Shown: one piece after another, positions 46,180-54,469 of the stretch
Position numbering within the stretch: position 1 is the stretch's first letter
Layout: each line of letters opens with the position of its first letter
Origin: Clostridia bacterium
GTDB lineage: Bacteria; Bacillota; Clostridia; TANB77; CAG-508
DNA length: 64,000 bases
Assembly (NCBI GenBank): GCA_017430135.1
Contig: JAFRNM010000001.1
Span: 62,001 to 126,000 of the forward strand
Direction of reading: 5' to 3'
The notes under the pieces: model-generated
Seen by the model: only the letters and a program-made list of their open reading frames with translations
Database searches by the model: none
Told to the model about the DNA's origin: nothing
Position numbers and translations under genes: made by a program

Positions 46180-46530
46180 ATGATTCACTATAAATTAATG
46201 AAAGAAGTTATGAATATGCTATTAGATGGAGATTCAGAGGAATTAAAAAAATTAAAGAAACAATTTATTAATTCAAAAAAAATAGAGGAGAATTCAAGTG
46301 TAGGATTTTACATAAATTTTGAAGTAAAAGATGATGAGATTTACAAAATAGAAAATAAAACTTTTCAACTAGGAAATGTATATGGAAGTGTAGATGGACA
46401 ATATGCTTCTGTTGGATTTATTTTATTTGTTAAAAATGGTAAATTATTAATGTTAGAAGGGTATACAAATGGAAGCATAGAAGAATGGCCTGATGATGAA
46501 AAAATAATTTTAACATATAAAAAAATATAA
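46180..46530 (+). CDS. Immunity-island hypothetical protein
   Basis: The 116-residue protein has a helical N-terminus and a beta C-terminus (GFILFVKNGKLLMLEGYTNG, then SIEEWPDDEKI). AAAGAAGG precedes ATG 46180; an earlier in-frame ATG at 46141 has no site. The 70 bases after it encode a start-less scrap, KPLDAKEAKKIAEKI. Confidence 0.55.
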   Translation: MIHYKLMKEVMNMLLDGDSEELKKLKKQFINSKKIEENSSVGFYINFEVKDDEIYKIENKTFQLGNVYGSVDGQYASVGFILFVKNGKLLMLEGYTNGSIEEWPDDEKIILTYKKI

Positions 46531-46604
46531 ATAATAAGAAAAGCCTTTAGATGCAAAAGAAGCTAAAAAGATCGCTGAAAAAATAATATTGGAAGGGTGA
46601 TAAA

Positions 46605-47110
46605 ATGGAAGAAATAAAAAAATTTAAAACATTAGTAGATGAAGAAAAAATGCTGGATGCGTTTTATCCAGAACATAAAAAAATAATTATTCATCATTAT
46701 TATATTATGCAGCTGATACTTGTGGAATGGATGGACTAATAGCAGCAGCACATTTCTTTACACCGGAAATAGTAAGTTGTAAAGGATATATATTTATAAA
46801 GGAATTTTTAAATTGTGATAGTGATGAGGAAATAATAAAAACTGTAGAAGACTTAGAAAAGCAATACAACTATGATAGAAAAATGATAGAAATGAGTGTA
46901 AATTCATGGGGAGTAGGAGATTTCTTATTAGGACATAGTGAAGATATTTATGATAATGAAGAAGTAATATACCAGTTTGCAGAATGCATGGCATATTTCT
47001 GGAAGAAAAGAATAGATGAAGTATTACCAGAAAATAAAGTAGTTGTTGAAATAGGAGAGAAAATAATGGGAGAATATGGAATATCAATTACTTTTTATCA
47101 AAAAGACTAA
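46605..47110 (+). pseudogene. Frameshifted copy of the gene at 41344
   Basis: The DNA matches the paralogue at 41344 almost throughout, including the ribosome site GAAGGGTG. At 46677-46683 the run of seven A is one base too short for the frame to continue, so translation would end at 46730. Downstream the frame is intact to 47110 (MDGLIAAAHFFTPEIVSCKG onward). It may be inactive, or the run length may be a sequencing error. Confidence 0.75.
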
Positions 47111-47112
47111 AA

Positions 47113-47301
47113 GGAGCAAGAAGAGGAGACAATGATGATGTGGCTTGTTTTGAAATTGGAAAAGGAGAAACAGTACAAATAATTCATGACTTTGCTTCAA
47201 GTGGATATGAACAAAGAGAAGAATATGCCAATATATGGCTTTGGTTAAAAGAAGCATTAAATGTATTGATAGAAAATGATTGTTATGAAAAGAGGAATTA
47301 A
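47113..47301 (+). pseudogene. 3' fragment of an immunity-like gene
   Basis: A 63-codon start-less frame encodes DDVACFEIGKGETVQIIHDF, then YEQREEYANIWLWLKEALNV. This is the typical end of SMI1/KNR4-like or similar immunity proteins. The 5' part is missing. Confidence 0.55.
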
Positions 47302-47314
47302 AGAGGAAAAAATA

Positions 47315-47632
47315 ATGTTTATAAATTGTGAAATATTGGATTTAATTGAATTTTTTGAAAAAGAACCACAATATATAGTGGGAGAGGAAGCAGGAGAAAT
47401 CTTATTAACAAAAGAAAAAAATGAATTTGAATTATTGTTAGCAGTTTCCTTATATGAGAAAATAGTAGATATATCGCTTAATTATAATGATAATTTAATT
47501 TATACTCAAACTTTAAAAAATGTTAATAAAATATTTAAAAATGATAATATATTAGTTATTGAAATAGAAAATAGACAAGTAATTAAAATATTAGATAACA
47601 AATATTTTGAAATAATAGTTTCAGATAATTAA
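47315..47632 (+). CDS. Immunity-island hypothetical protein
   Basis: The 105-residue protein is beta-rich: DLIEFFEKEPQYIVGEEAGE, FELLLAVSLYEKIVDISLNY, then IYTQTLKNVNKI. AAAGAGG precedes ATG 47315. The last 20 bases are also found at 41222. It resembles compact immunity families, but I cannot name it. Confidence 0.55.
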   Translation: MFINCEILDLIEFFEKEPQYIVGEEAGEILLTKEKNEFELLLAVSLYEKIVDISLNYNDNLIYTQTLKNVNKIFKNDNILVIEIENRQVIKILDNKYFEIIVSDN

Positions 47633-47635
47633 TTA

Positions 47636-47659
47636 TATGAATTAACCCAATACATAAAC
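47636..47659 (+). repeat. Short rhs fragment
   Basis: GAATTAACCCAATACATAAA matches rhs 26760-26779 (encoding ELTQYIN) with one difference. It lies 15 bases before the next gene. Confidence 0.75.
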
Positions 47660-47673
47660 TAGGAGAAAAATAA

Positions 47674-48096
47674 ATGGATAACTTAATTTTTAAAAAGATA
47701 TGGCAAGATGAAGATTTACTGGAATTAAATATAATTGGTATGTGTGATTATGTAAAAGCACATCAAGATTGCTATATTTCTAAAAAAGATTTAGAAGAGT
47801 TAGCAAATAAAATTAAAAAAATTAATGATACATGTGAAAAAATATATTTAGAATTTGGAAAAAAAGATGGAGATTATACTCCAGCCTTTTCTTTACTAAT
47901 TATGCCCAAAAACAAAAATGGACACATAAAAATTGAAGTGGATATGGAAATAAATGACATAGAAACAAGAACTCACAGATGTATGTTTTTTGTGAATACA
48001 GAATTAGGAATGCTAGAAAAATTTAGCGAAAAAATGAAAAGAATTAAGGATTTTGAAATTGGAAAAATGATATGTTTAAATGAAATTAATAATTAA
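47674..48096 (+). CDS. Immunity-island hypothetical protein
   Basis: The 140-residue protein has a strand-rich layout (ELNIIGMCDYVKAHQDCYIS, HIKIEVDMEINDIETRTHRC, MFFVNTELGMLEKFS) known from small toxin-linked proteins without a firm name. AGGAG precedes the ATG. It follows a short rhs scrap. Confidence 0.55.
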   Translation: MDNLIFKKIWQDEDLLELNIIGMCDYVKAHQDCYISKKDLEELANKIKKINDTCEKIYLEFGKKDGDYTPAFSLLIMPKNKNGHIKIEVDMEINDIETRTHRCMFFVNTELGMLEKFSEKMKRIKDFEIGKMICLNEINN

Positions 48097-48145
48097 GATA
48101 TTATAGATAAACAAAAATTGAAAAGAGATAGGAATTATTGGTAAA

Positions 48146-48712
48146 ATGAGTAATTATAATAAACTAATAAAAATGTTAGAAATGAAAGATATAGAATTTA
48201 ATGAAGGATTAACAGATAAAGAAATAGCTTATATAGAAAAAATATATAGTATTACTTTTCCAAAACAATTAAAAGATTTTATTAAAATAAAGTTACCAGT
48301 AAGTAATGGTTTTTATAATTGGAGAGATTTTACTGATGCAAATATAAAAAAAATAAAGAATGTAATAAATGCTCCAATGGAAGGATTATTATTTGATATA
48401 GAGTATAATGACTTTTGGGTTGAAAATTGGGGGAAAGTAGTAGATGATAATATTGAAACCCAAAAACAAAAATTTTTAGAAAAGTATTATAAAGCTCCTA
48501 AATTAATTCCTATATATGGCCATAGATATATGCCAGATATAAAAGCTAAAAATATTCCAATATTATCAGTTATGCAGAGTGATATAATAATATATGGCAA
48601 AAATTTAGAAGATTATTTTGAAAAGGAATTTATTTTATCAAACAAATTAGAGTTGGATAATGATAATCATGATATAGAGTTTTGGAGCGATATTATAAGA
48701 GGAAAAAGATAG
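48146..48712 (+). CDS. SMI1/KNR4 (SUKH) family immunity protein
   Basis: The 188-residue protein shows the SUKH pattern: LTDKEIAYIEKIYSITFPKQ, LKDFIKIKLPVSNGFYNWRD, and a later IPIYGHRYMPD and PILSVMQSDIIIYGKNLEDY. The ribosome site is weak (ATAGGAA). The stop codon directly abuts the next start. Confidence 0.75.
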   Translation: MSNYNKLIKMLEMKDIEFNEGLTDKEIAYIEKIYSITFPKQLKDFIKIKLPVSNGFYNWRDFTDANIKKIKNVINAPMEGLLFDIEYNDFWVENWGKVVDDNIETQKQKFLEKYYKAPKLIPIYGHRYMPDIKAKNIPILSVMQSDIIIYGKNLEDYFEKEFILSNKLELDNDNHDIEFWSDIIRGKR

Positions 48713-49198
48713 ATGGAAAGCATTAATTATTATAGAAAAATAGAAACAATGGGAATTGGATTAGTACTTATAGAAATAAAAAGGGAAGGAATAAGATACG
48801 GATTAAAATATCATAGACTATATAATAATGGTTATAAACCACCTTTAGATATATCATTTAATAGTTCAGATAAATTGATGGAAAAATTTAGTTTTATAAT
48901 TCAGAATGATAAAATTTCTACTAATCAGATTGATATTAAAATTGAAAAAAATAGTTTACCATTTAACATTCCTAATGAGGTAGAAGAAAAAAATTATTTA
49001 CATGAAGAAGAGGGATGTTTTAAAATAAATTTGTTCAAAAATGATTTATTGCTTATTAAAAATAAAGTAGCAGAAGGAAAATATTTTGGATATAATGTTG
49101 ATACAGATACAATATTATTGTTTCAAAATGAAGAATTTTGTGGAGTATTAATAAAAAATTTAAAAGATACAGAAATTATAAAGTTAAAAGGATTTTGA
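48713..49198 (+). CDS. Immunity-island hypothetical protein
   Basis: The 161-residue beta-rich protein (GLVLIEIKREGIRYGLKYHR, KYFGYNVDTDTILLFQNEEF) starts on the base after the SUKH gene's stop, with GAGGAAAAAG inside that gene, so the two are coupled. Family unknown. Confidence 0.5.
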   Translation: MESINYYRKIETMGIGLVLIEIKREGIRYGLKYHRLYNNGYKPPLDISFNSSDKLMEKFSFIIQNDKISTNQIDIKIEKNSLPFNIPNEVEEKNYLHEEEGCFKINLFKNDLLLIKNKVAEGKYFGYNVDTDTILLFQNEEFCGVLIKNLKDTEIIKLKGF

Positions 49199-49222
49199 CT
49201 TTGATAAAAGTGAGGGAAAATA

Positions 49223-49522
49223 ATGAGTGTTGAATTTGAAGCTAATATAAAGTGGATTTCTAACGAAGCAGGGGGGAGGCTATATCCACCATTGCCAGGA
49301 ACGCGTTATTACCCATTAATTAAAATAAGGGGTTGTAAAAATGAAGATTGGAGTATAGTATTTATATGCCCAGATTTTAAAAAAAATAGTAAAATAACCT
49401 TTTCTTTTTTAGTTGATAGTGCCCCAATAGAACATATTATTGCTATGAGATCCTATGATTTATACGAAGGAAATAAAAAAGTTGCAACAGTTTTGGTTGA
49501 AAAGAAGATAGTGAAAACTTAA
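49223..49522 (+). CDS. Beta-barrel immunity candidate (EF-Tu C-domain-like)
   Basis: The 99-residue protein reads IKWISNEAGGRLYPPLPGTR, then WSIVFICPDF and SYDLYEGNKKVATVLVEKK. This GGR.yPPlpG ... LYEG.kkVA layout resembles a small EF-Tu-like beta barrel found beside toxins. GAGGG precedes the ATG. Confidence 0.6.
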   Translation: MSVEFEANIKWISNEAGGRLYPPLPGTRYYPLIKIRGCKNEDWSIVFICPDFKKNSKITFSFLVDSAPIEHIIAMRSYDLYEGNKKVATVLVEKKIVKT

Positions 49523-49544
49523 TGATAAGAATAAAGGAGATAGT

Positions 49545-49763
49545 ATGAGTAAAAATTTTGAGGTTTATCCAACTACTGTATATATACCAAAATACAAAGA
49601 TATTATAGAGAACGCAGTAATAATGCTTAATGATTATTTAAAACCATATAATAAAAATATTAATAATAAAATAATTGTTAAAGAAGTAGATAGTAATAAT
49701 ATAATAGTAAATCCTATTGAAATTACATATTCTGAAAAAATATTACCAAATGGTAATAAATAA
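49545..49763 (+). CDS. Short, probably truncated immunity-like protein
   Basis: The 72-residue protein (FEVYPTTVYIPKYKDIIENA ...) has a good AAAGGAG site but stops early, soon after an IEITYSEKILPNG segment that reads like the start of a larger domain. It is the last gene of the island. Confidence 0.45.
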   Translation: MSKNFEVYPTTVYIPKYKDIIENAVIMLNDYLKPYNKNINNKIIVKEVDSNNIIVNPIEITYSEKILPNGNK

Positions 49764-49813
49764 AGTTGGAAATATATTTGAAAAAATATCGAAGACAAGA
49801 ACACTGGAAATAA

Positions 49814-49842
49814 TTGACATATGAAAAGGAATGATATATAAT
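49814..49842 (+). promoter_or_regulatory. Consensus promoter of the sortase gene
   Basis: TTGACA (49814-49819), exactly 17 bases, TATAAT (49837-49842). Full consensus, so the sortase is expected to be well expressed independently of the island upstream. Confidence 0.85.
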
Positions 49843-49865
49843 TTAACATAAAATATGGAGGGGAT

Positions 49866-50630
49866 ATGAAAGGAAAAACATTCAAAGAAAATAATTACAG
49901 TAAATTAAAAAAGATACCAACTATGATAATTATGTTAATATTATGCCTTATAATGATATTTTCAGGAATAAAAATAATAAATTGGATATATGAAAACAAT
50001 TACAACAAAAATATAATGTCAGATATATCAAAAGCTGTAACTACTGAGGATAATCTAGATGATGTTAATAAGTATAGAATAGATTTTGAAAGCTTGAAAC
50101 AAAAAAATCCCGATACAATTGCATGGCTTAAAGTTAATGGAACAGATATAGAATATCCAGTTGTAAAAACTACAAACAATGATTACTATATGACACATAG
50201 TTTTGATAAGAGTTATAATAGTAGCGGATGGGCATTTATGGATTATAAAAATAAATGTGATGGAACTGATAAAAATATGGTTATTTATGGTCATAATAGG
50301 CGAGATGGAAGTATATTTGGAACCCTTCAAAATATACTTACAGAAGAATGGCAAAATAATTCTGAAAATTTTAAAATACCATTTATAACAGAAAACGAAA
50401 AAGCAGAATATCAAGTATTTTCGGTATATAAAATTGAAAAAGAAGACTATTATATAACTACAAATTTTGGAAATAACACAGAATTCAAAAAATTCATTGA
50501 TGAGATAAAATCAAGAAGTGAAAAAGATTTTGGAATAGAAGTTACAGAAAACGACAATATATTAACTTTATCAACATGTGCAAATGATAGTAGATATAGA
50601 GTAGTATTACATGCCAGAAAACAAAAATAA
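49866..50630 (+). CDS. srtB: Class B sortase
   Basis: This 254-residue transpeptidase has an N-terminal membrane anchor (about 18-39) and the class B catalytic set: His in NMVIYGHNRRDGSIF, Cys in ILTLSTCAND and Arg in RYRVVLHAR. Class B enzymes recognise NP(Q/K)T(N/G)-type signals; the Rhs protein at 19134 contains NPKTG at residues 2448-2452, and I saw no other such signal in the window. GGAGGGG precedes the ATG. It would act on the outer face of the membrane, linking substrates to peptidoglycan or pilus-like acceptors. Confidence 0.93.
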   Translation: MKGKTFKENNYSKLKKIPTMIIMLILCLIMIFSGIKIINWIYENNYNKNIMSDISKAVTTEDNLDDVNKYRIDFESLKQKNPDTIAWLKVNGTDIEYPVVKTTNNDYYMTHSFDKSYNSSGWAFMDYKNKCDGTDKNMVIYGHNRRDGSIFGTLQNILTEEWQNNSENFKIPFITENEKAEYQVFSVYKIEKEDYYITTNFGNNTEFKKFIDEIKSRSEKDFGIEVTENDNILTLSTCANDSRYRVVLHARKQK

Positions 50631-50646
50631 TTTAGTTATAAAATGC

Positions 50647-50675
50647 TTGCATTTGAAGGGTTGCTATGATAAAAT
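50647..50675 (+). promoter_or_regulatory. argS promoter
   Basis: TTGCAT (50647-50652), 17 bases, TAAAAT (50670-50675). The surrounding 37 bases nearly match the integrase promoter at 9184. Confidence 0.75.
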
Positions 50676-50717
50676 TTATAAGAAACGATTTATGTTACTA
50701 AATAAGGAGAGAGATTT

Positions 50718-52418
50718 ATGATAGATTTTAAAGAAGAAATTACAAAAACCATTTGTAGTATAACAAAGAATGAAAAAGAGGACATAAAAGGATATATTGA
50801 AGTACCAAAAGATACAAAAAATGGTGATTTTGCTTTTCCATGTTTCAGTTTAGCAAAAACATTAAAAAAGGCTCCTCAAATTATTGCAAATGAATTAAAA
50901 GAAAAAATAGTATATGATTCAAATGTAATAGAAAAAGTAGAAGTTATTGGAGCATATTTAAATTTCTTCGTTAATAAGAATATATTAATTAAAGAAGTAT
51001 TAGAAAAAATATCAAAAGATGAGAAAATAAAAATAGGTGAAGGAAAAACAGTACTTATAGATTATTCTGCACCTAATATTGCAAAACCATTCCATATAGG
51101 GCATTTAAGAACAACAGTAATTGGTGGGGCATTATATAATGTGTATCAAAAACTAGGCTATAAAGTAGTTGGAATAAACTATTTAGGAGATTATGGAACA
51201 CAATTTGGTAAGTTAATTGAAGGGTATAAAAGATGGGGAGCAGAATATGATTTATCTGAAAATCCTATTGACAAATTAGCAGAAATTTATAAAAGAATAA
51301 ATGATTTAGCAGAAGAAGATGAGGCAACTTTGGAAGCTTGCAGAGAAAACTTTAAATTACTAGAAAATGGCGACGAATATTGCGTTAAACTATGGAATGA
51401 ATTTAAAGATTTAAGCTTACAAGAATTCCAAACAATTTATGATTTACTAGGTAGCAAATTTGACTCTTGGGATGGAGAAGCTGCTATGGCTACTAAGACA
51501 GATGAAGTTATAGACATTCTAAATAAAACTGGAAAATTAGTTGAATCTGAAGGAGCTAGAGTTATTGATTTATCTGATAAAGGAATATCAACTCCATGTA
51601 TTGTGTGCAAATCAAATGGCTCTACAATTTATGCTACAAGAGATTTAGCGGCAATACTATATAGATCAAGAACTTATGATTATGATAAAAGTTTATATGT
51701 TACATCTTATGAACAAAATTTACATTTTAAACAAATATTTGAAGTCGCAAAATTACTAGGAATTGACGAAAAATATACAAAAGGTTTAGAACATGTATCT
51801 TATGGAATGGTAATGCTTCCAACAGGTAAAATGTCTACAAGAAAAGGTAATTTTGTAAAAATTAAAGATTTATTAAATGAGACAATAGAAGAAGCAAAAC
51901 GAATAATCGAGGCAAAAAATCCTGACTTAGAGGACAAGGAAGAAGTAGCTAAAAGGGTTGGAGTTGGAGCTGTTATATTTAATAATTTAGCAACAAGTCG
52001 TGTAAAAGACGAAATATTTGACATAAATACAATGCTTAATTTCCAAGGAGAAACGGGGCCATATATACAATATACTTATGTTAGAACAAATTCAATTTTA
52101 CAAAAAGCAGGAAATATTCCAAACATAAAAGATGTTGATGTTAAAGTATTAAATGATGAATATTCGCAAAATGTAATAAAAATACTAGGAAACTTCGAAA
52201 GTATTCTAATTCAAGTTACAAATAAAGAAGAGCCAGCTATATTAGCAAAATACCTAATTGATTTAGCTAAAGCATTTAGTAGTTTCTACAATGAAAACAA
52301 AATAATTTGTGAAGAAAAATCAGTTCAAGATGCTAGAGTATTCCTAACATATTGTGTTGGCAAAACATTAAAAGATGGTGCAGAACTATTAGGAATGCAA
52401 ATGCCAGATAAAATGTAA
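50718..52418 (+). CDS. argS: Arginyl-tRNA synthetase
   Basis: This 566-residue class I synthetase has an N-terminal additional domain, the HIGH motif in FHIGHLRTTV (about residue 125), the KMSKS-like LPTGKMSTRKGNF near residue 375 and the C-terminal DALR anticodon-binding domain (ARVFLTYCVGKTLKDGAELL). AAGGAGAGAG precedes the ATG. The short leader has no room for a T-box. Confidence 0.96.
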   Translation: MIDFKEEITKTICSITKNEKEDIKGYIEVPKDTKNGDFAFPCFSLAKTLKKAPQIIANELKEKIVYDSNVIEKVEVIGAYLNFFVNKNILIKEVLEKISKDEKIKIGEGKTVLIDYSAPNIAKPFHIGHLRTTVIGGALYNVYQKLGYKVVGINYLGDYGTQFGKLIEGYKRWGAEYDLSENPIDKLAEIYKRINDLAEEDEATLEACRENFKLLENGDEYCVKLWNEFKDLSLQEFQTIYDLLGSKFDSWDGEAAMATKTDEVIDILNKTGKLVESEGARVIDLSDKGISTPCIVCKSNGSTIYATRDLAAILYRSRTYDYDKSLYVTSYEQNLHFKQIFEVAKLLGIDEKYTKGLEHVSYGMVMLPTGKMSTRKGNFVKIKDLLNETIEEAKRIIEAKNPDLEDKEEVAKRVGVGAVIFNNLATSRVKDEIFDINTMLNFQGETGPYIQYTYVRTNSILQKAGNIPNIKDVDVKVLNDEYSQNVIKILGNFESILIQVTNKEEPAILAKYLIDLAKAFSSFYNENKIICEEKSVQDARVFLTYCVGKTLKDGAELLGMQMPDKM

Positions 52419-52452
52419 AATTAGAAAAAAGTAACTAATAATTGGAAAAAAC

Positions 52453-52481
52453 TTGCATTTAAATAAAATTCATAGTATAAT
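52453..52481 (+). promoter_or_regulatory. Promoter of the glycosyltransferase gene
   Basis: TTGCAT (52453-52458), 17 bases, TATAAT (52476-52481). Confidence 0.8.
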
Positions 52482-52534
52482 AGAAAAAGTGTAATAATAT
52501 AATTATTATAAAAAATTAAAAAGAGGGGAAAAAG

Positions 52535-53785
52535 ATGGAATATTTATATATACTAAGAGATGCTTTAGTATGGATTTTAACAATATTTTGGGTATATCAA
52601 ATAGGAATAAGTTTATGCTCACTTGTTAAATTAAAAGATAAGCCATTAAAAATAAAAAAAGATCATAGATTTATGGCAATAATACCTGCTCATAATGAAG
52701 AAGCAGTAATAGCTAACTTGGTAGAAAGTCTAAAAAATCAAAATTATAACAAAGAACTATACGACATATATGTAATTGCAGATAATTGTACAGACAACAC
52801 AGCAAAAGTTGCAAAAGAAGCTGGTGCAATCGTATATGAAAGATTTGATGAAGAAAAGAAAACAAAAGGATATGCGTTAGATTGGTTCTTACAACAAAAA
52901 ATAAAAGAAAATGCTCCATATGATGCATTTTTCATATTTGATGCAGACAACATAGTAGACAAAGACTTTATCAAAAACATGAATAAAAAACTATGCCAAG
53001 GAGAAGATGTAGTACAAGGATATAGAGATATCAAAAACCCAACAGATAGCTGGATTACATCAGGTTATGCATTATTCTATTGGACAATGCATAGATTTTA
53101 CCACTTAGCAAGATATAACATTGGATTATCTCCATTATTAAATGGAACAGGATTCATGGTAAGATTTGATGTAGTAAAACCAACAGGATGGGATACAGTA
53201 ACATTAACAGAAGACATAGAATTCTCATTAAAAAGAATAATAGCTGGAAAAAAATTAGGTTGGGCAACAGATGCAATAGTATATGATGAACAACCAGTAG
53301 GATTTAAACAAAGCTGGTCACAAAGAAGCAGATGGACAGTAGGTCACATTCAATGTATATCAAAATATACAAAACCATTAGCACAAGCAACAAAGGAAAA
53401 TAAAACATTAATGAACTTTGATGGTTTCTTATATATAATAGGAAGTATTCCAATGTTTGTATTAACACTAGTATTATTACTAACAAACTTCTTAATATAT
53501 GCAGGAGAAGGAATGACAACAGTCCAACTAATAGATAGTCTTGTAAGATATGCTGTTCCAACATTCCTATTACCAATATTTACAGCAATGATAGTAATGG
53601 CCTTAGATAAAAGACCAATAAAACCAATGGCAAAAGGATTACTATGTTATCCATTATTCCTTGGTTCATGGTTACTAATAAACTTCAAATGTTTATTTAA
53701 AAGAGAAACAACATGGGAGAAAATCAACCATGTTAGAAGCATCAAAATATCAGATGTAAGCGAAACTGAAAAAGTAGAAAACTAA
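52535..53785 (+). CDS. Membrane glycosyltransferase family 2
   Basis: This 416-residue processive-type GT2 has an N-terminal membrane helix, the nucleotide-binding AIIPAHNEEAVIANLV and IADNCTDNTAKVA segments, the DxD-like FIFDADN, the catalytic TLTEDIEFS and the QSWSQRSRWTVG motif of membrane-bound synthases, and three C-terminal membrane helices. It would polymerise or transfer sugars for a wall or exopolysaccharide. It stands alone between a promoter and a hairpin. Confidence 0.85.
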   Translation: MEYLYILRDALVWILTIFWVYQIGISLCSLVKLKDKPLKIKKDHRFMAIIPAHNEEAVIANLVESLKNQNYNKELYDIYVIADNCTDNTAKVAKEAGAIVYERFDEEKKTKGYALDWFLQQKIKENAPYDAFFIFDADNIVDKDFIKNMNKKLCQGEDVVQGYRDIKNPTDSWITSGYALFYWTMHRFYHLARYNIGLSPLLNGTGFMVRFDVVKPTGWDTVTLTEDIEFSLKRIIAGKKLGWATDAIVYDEQPVGFKQSWSQRSRWTVGHIQCISKYTKPLAQATKENKTLMNFDGFLYIIGSIPMFVLTLVLLLTNFLIYAGEGMTTVQLIDSLVRYAVPTFLLPIFTAMIVMALDKRPIKPMAKGLLCYPLFLGSWLLINFKCLFKRETTWEKINHVRSIKISDVSETEKVEN

Positions 53786-53793
53786 AAAAATAT

Positions 53794-53815
53794 AAGAGTG
53801 GGAAAACCCACTCTT
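53794..53815 (+). terminator. Hairpin before rimP (terminator or leader)
   Basis: AAGAGTGGG and CCCACTCTT pair around AAAA, followed by TTAATTAATA rather than a pure T run. A near-copy (GAAGAGTGGGA/TCCCACTCTTC) lies upstream of nusA at 55677. The shared sequence suggests a leader element of the rimP/nusA genes rather than only a terminator. Confidence 0.6.
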
Positions 53816-53836
53816 AATTAATATAAGGGGGAAAAA

Positions 53837-54301
53837 ATGGCAAGCATAGAAGAAAAGGTAGAAAGCTTATTAAAAGAAAAAATAGAATCAATTGGCTATG
53901 ATTTGTATGATGTTGAATATGCCAAAGAAGGACCAAATTATTTTTTAAGAATATTCATAGACAAACCAGAAGGAATAGATTTGGAAGATTGTGAAAAAGT
54001 AAACAATGAAATAATGGAAAAGCTAGATGAAGCAGATTATATAAAAGACCAATACTTTTTAGAAGTATCATCACCAGGAGTGGAAAGAGTTCTAAAAAAA
54101 GACAAACATTTAGAACAAAATATAGGAAATGAAGTTCAAATAAAGCTATTTAAAAAAGATGAAAATGGTAAAAAAGAGTATCAAGGAATATTAAAATCAT
54201 TTGATGAACAAACAATAACAATAGAACAAGACCAAGACCAAGAAATAGCTATAGAAAGAAAAAACATAGCACAAATAAAAACAGTGTATAATTGGGAATA
54301 A
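53837..54301 (+). CDS. rimP: Ribosome maturation factor RimP
   Basis: The 154-residue protein assists assembly of the small ribosomal subunit. It shows the family motifs YDLYDVEYAKEGPNYFLRIF, IDLEDCEKVNNEIMEKLDEA and LEVSSPGVER, with the C-terminal SH3-like barrel. AAGGGGG precedes the ATG. RimP usually lies directly before nusA; here a cation transporter gene and two terminator-like hairpins intervene. Confidence 0.95.
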   Translation: MASIEEKVESLLKEKIESIGYDLYDVEYAKEGPNYFLRIFIDKPEGIDLEDCEKVNNEIMEKLDEADYIKDQYFLEVSSPGVERVLKKDKHLEQNIGNEVQIKLFKKDENGKKEYQGILKSFDEQTITIEQDQDQEIAIERKNIAQIKTVYNWE

Positions 54302-54305
54302 TGTG

Positions 54306-54332
54306 TCTTTTTGGGGCACTCTTAAAAAGTTA
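54306..54332. repeat. Palindromic repeat, GGGACACT family, copy 1
   Basis: CTTTTTGGGGCACTCTTAAA and the following AAG form a weak TTTTT/AAAAA stem around a GGGGCACTC core, immediately after the rimP stop. Related elements lie at 55571, 62045 and 63032. Confidence 0.6.
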
Positions 54333-54394
54333 TAGAGTATTTTTATTTATACAAACACTTGAAATAAAAAATAATTAAAACATAAATAATTAAA

Positions 54395-54423
54395 AAAATC
54401 TCAATTTCTATTGAGATTTTTTT
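54395..54423 (+). terminator. Rho-independent terminator after rimP
   Basis: AAAATCTCAA and TTGAGATTTT form a ten-base-pair stem followed by TTT. It separates rimP from the transporter gene. Confidence 0.85.
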
Positions 54424-54469
54424 GATTATATTATAATATAATGTAAATAGAATTAATTAGGAGAGAAAA

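Noticed and set aside
50680..50717. T-box riboswitch upstream of argS or hisS
   Set aside because: The leaders from the visible promoters are about 40-45 bases, far too short for a T-box.
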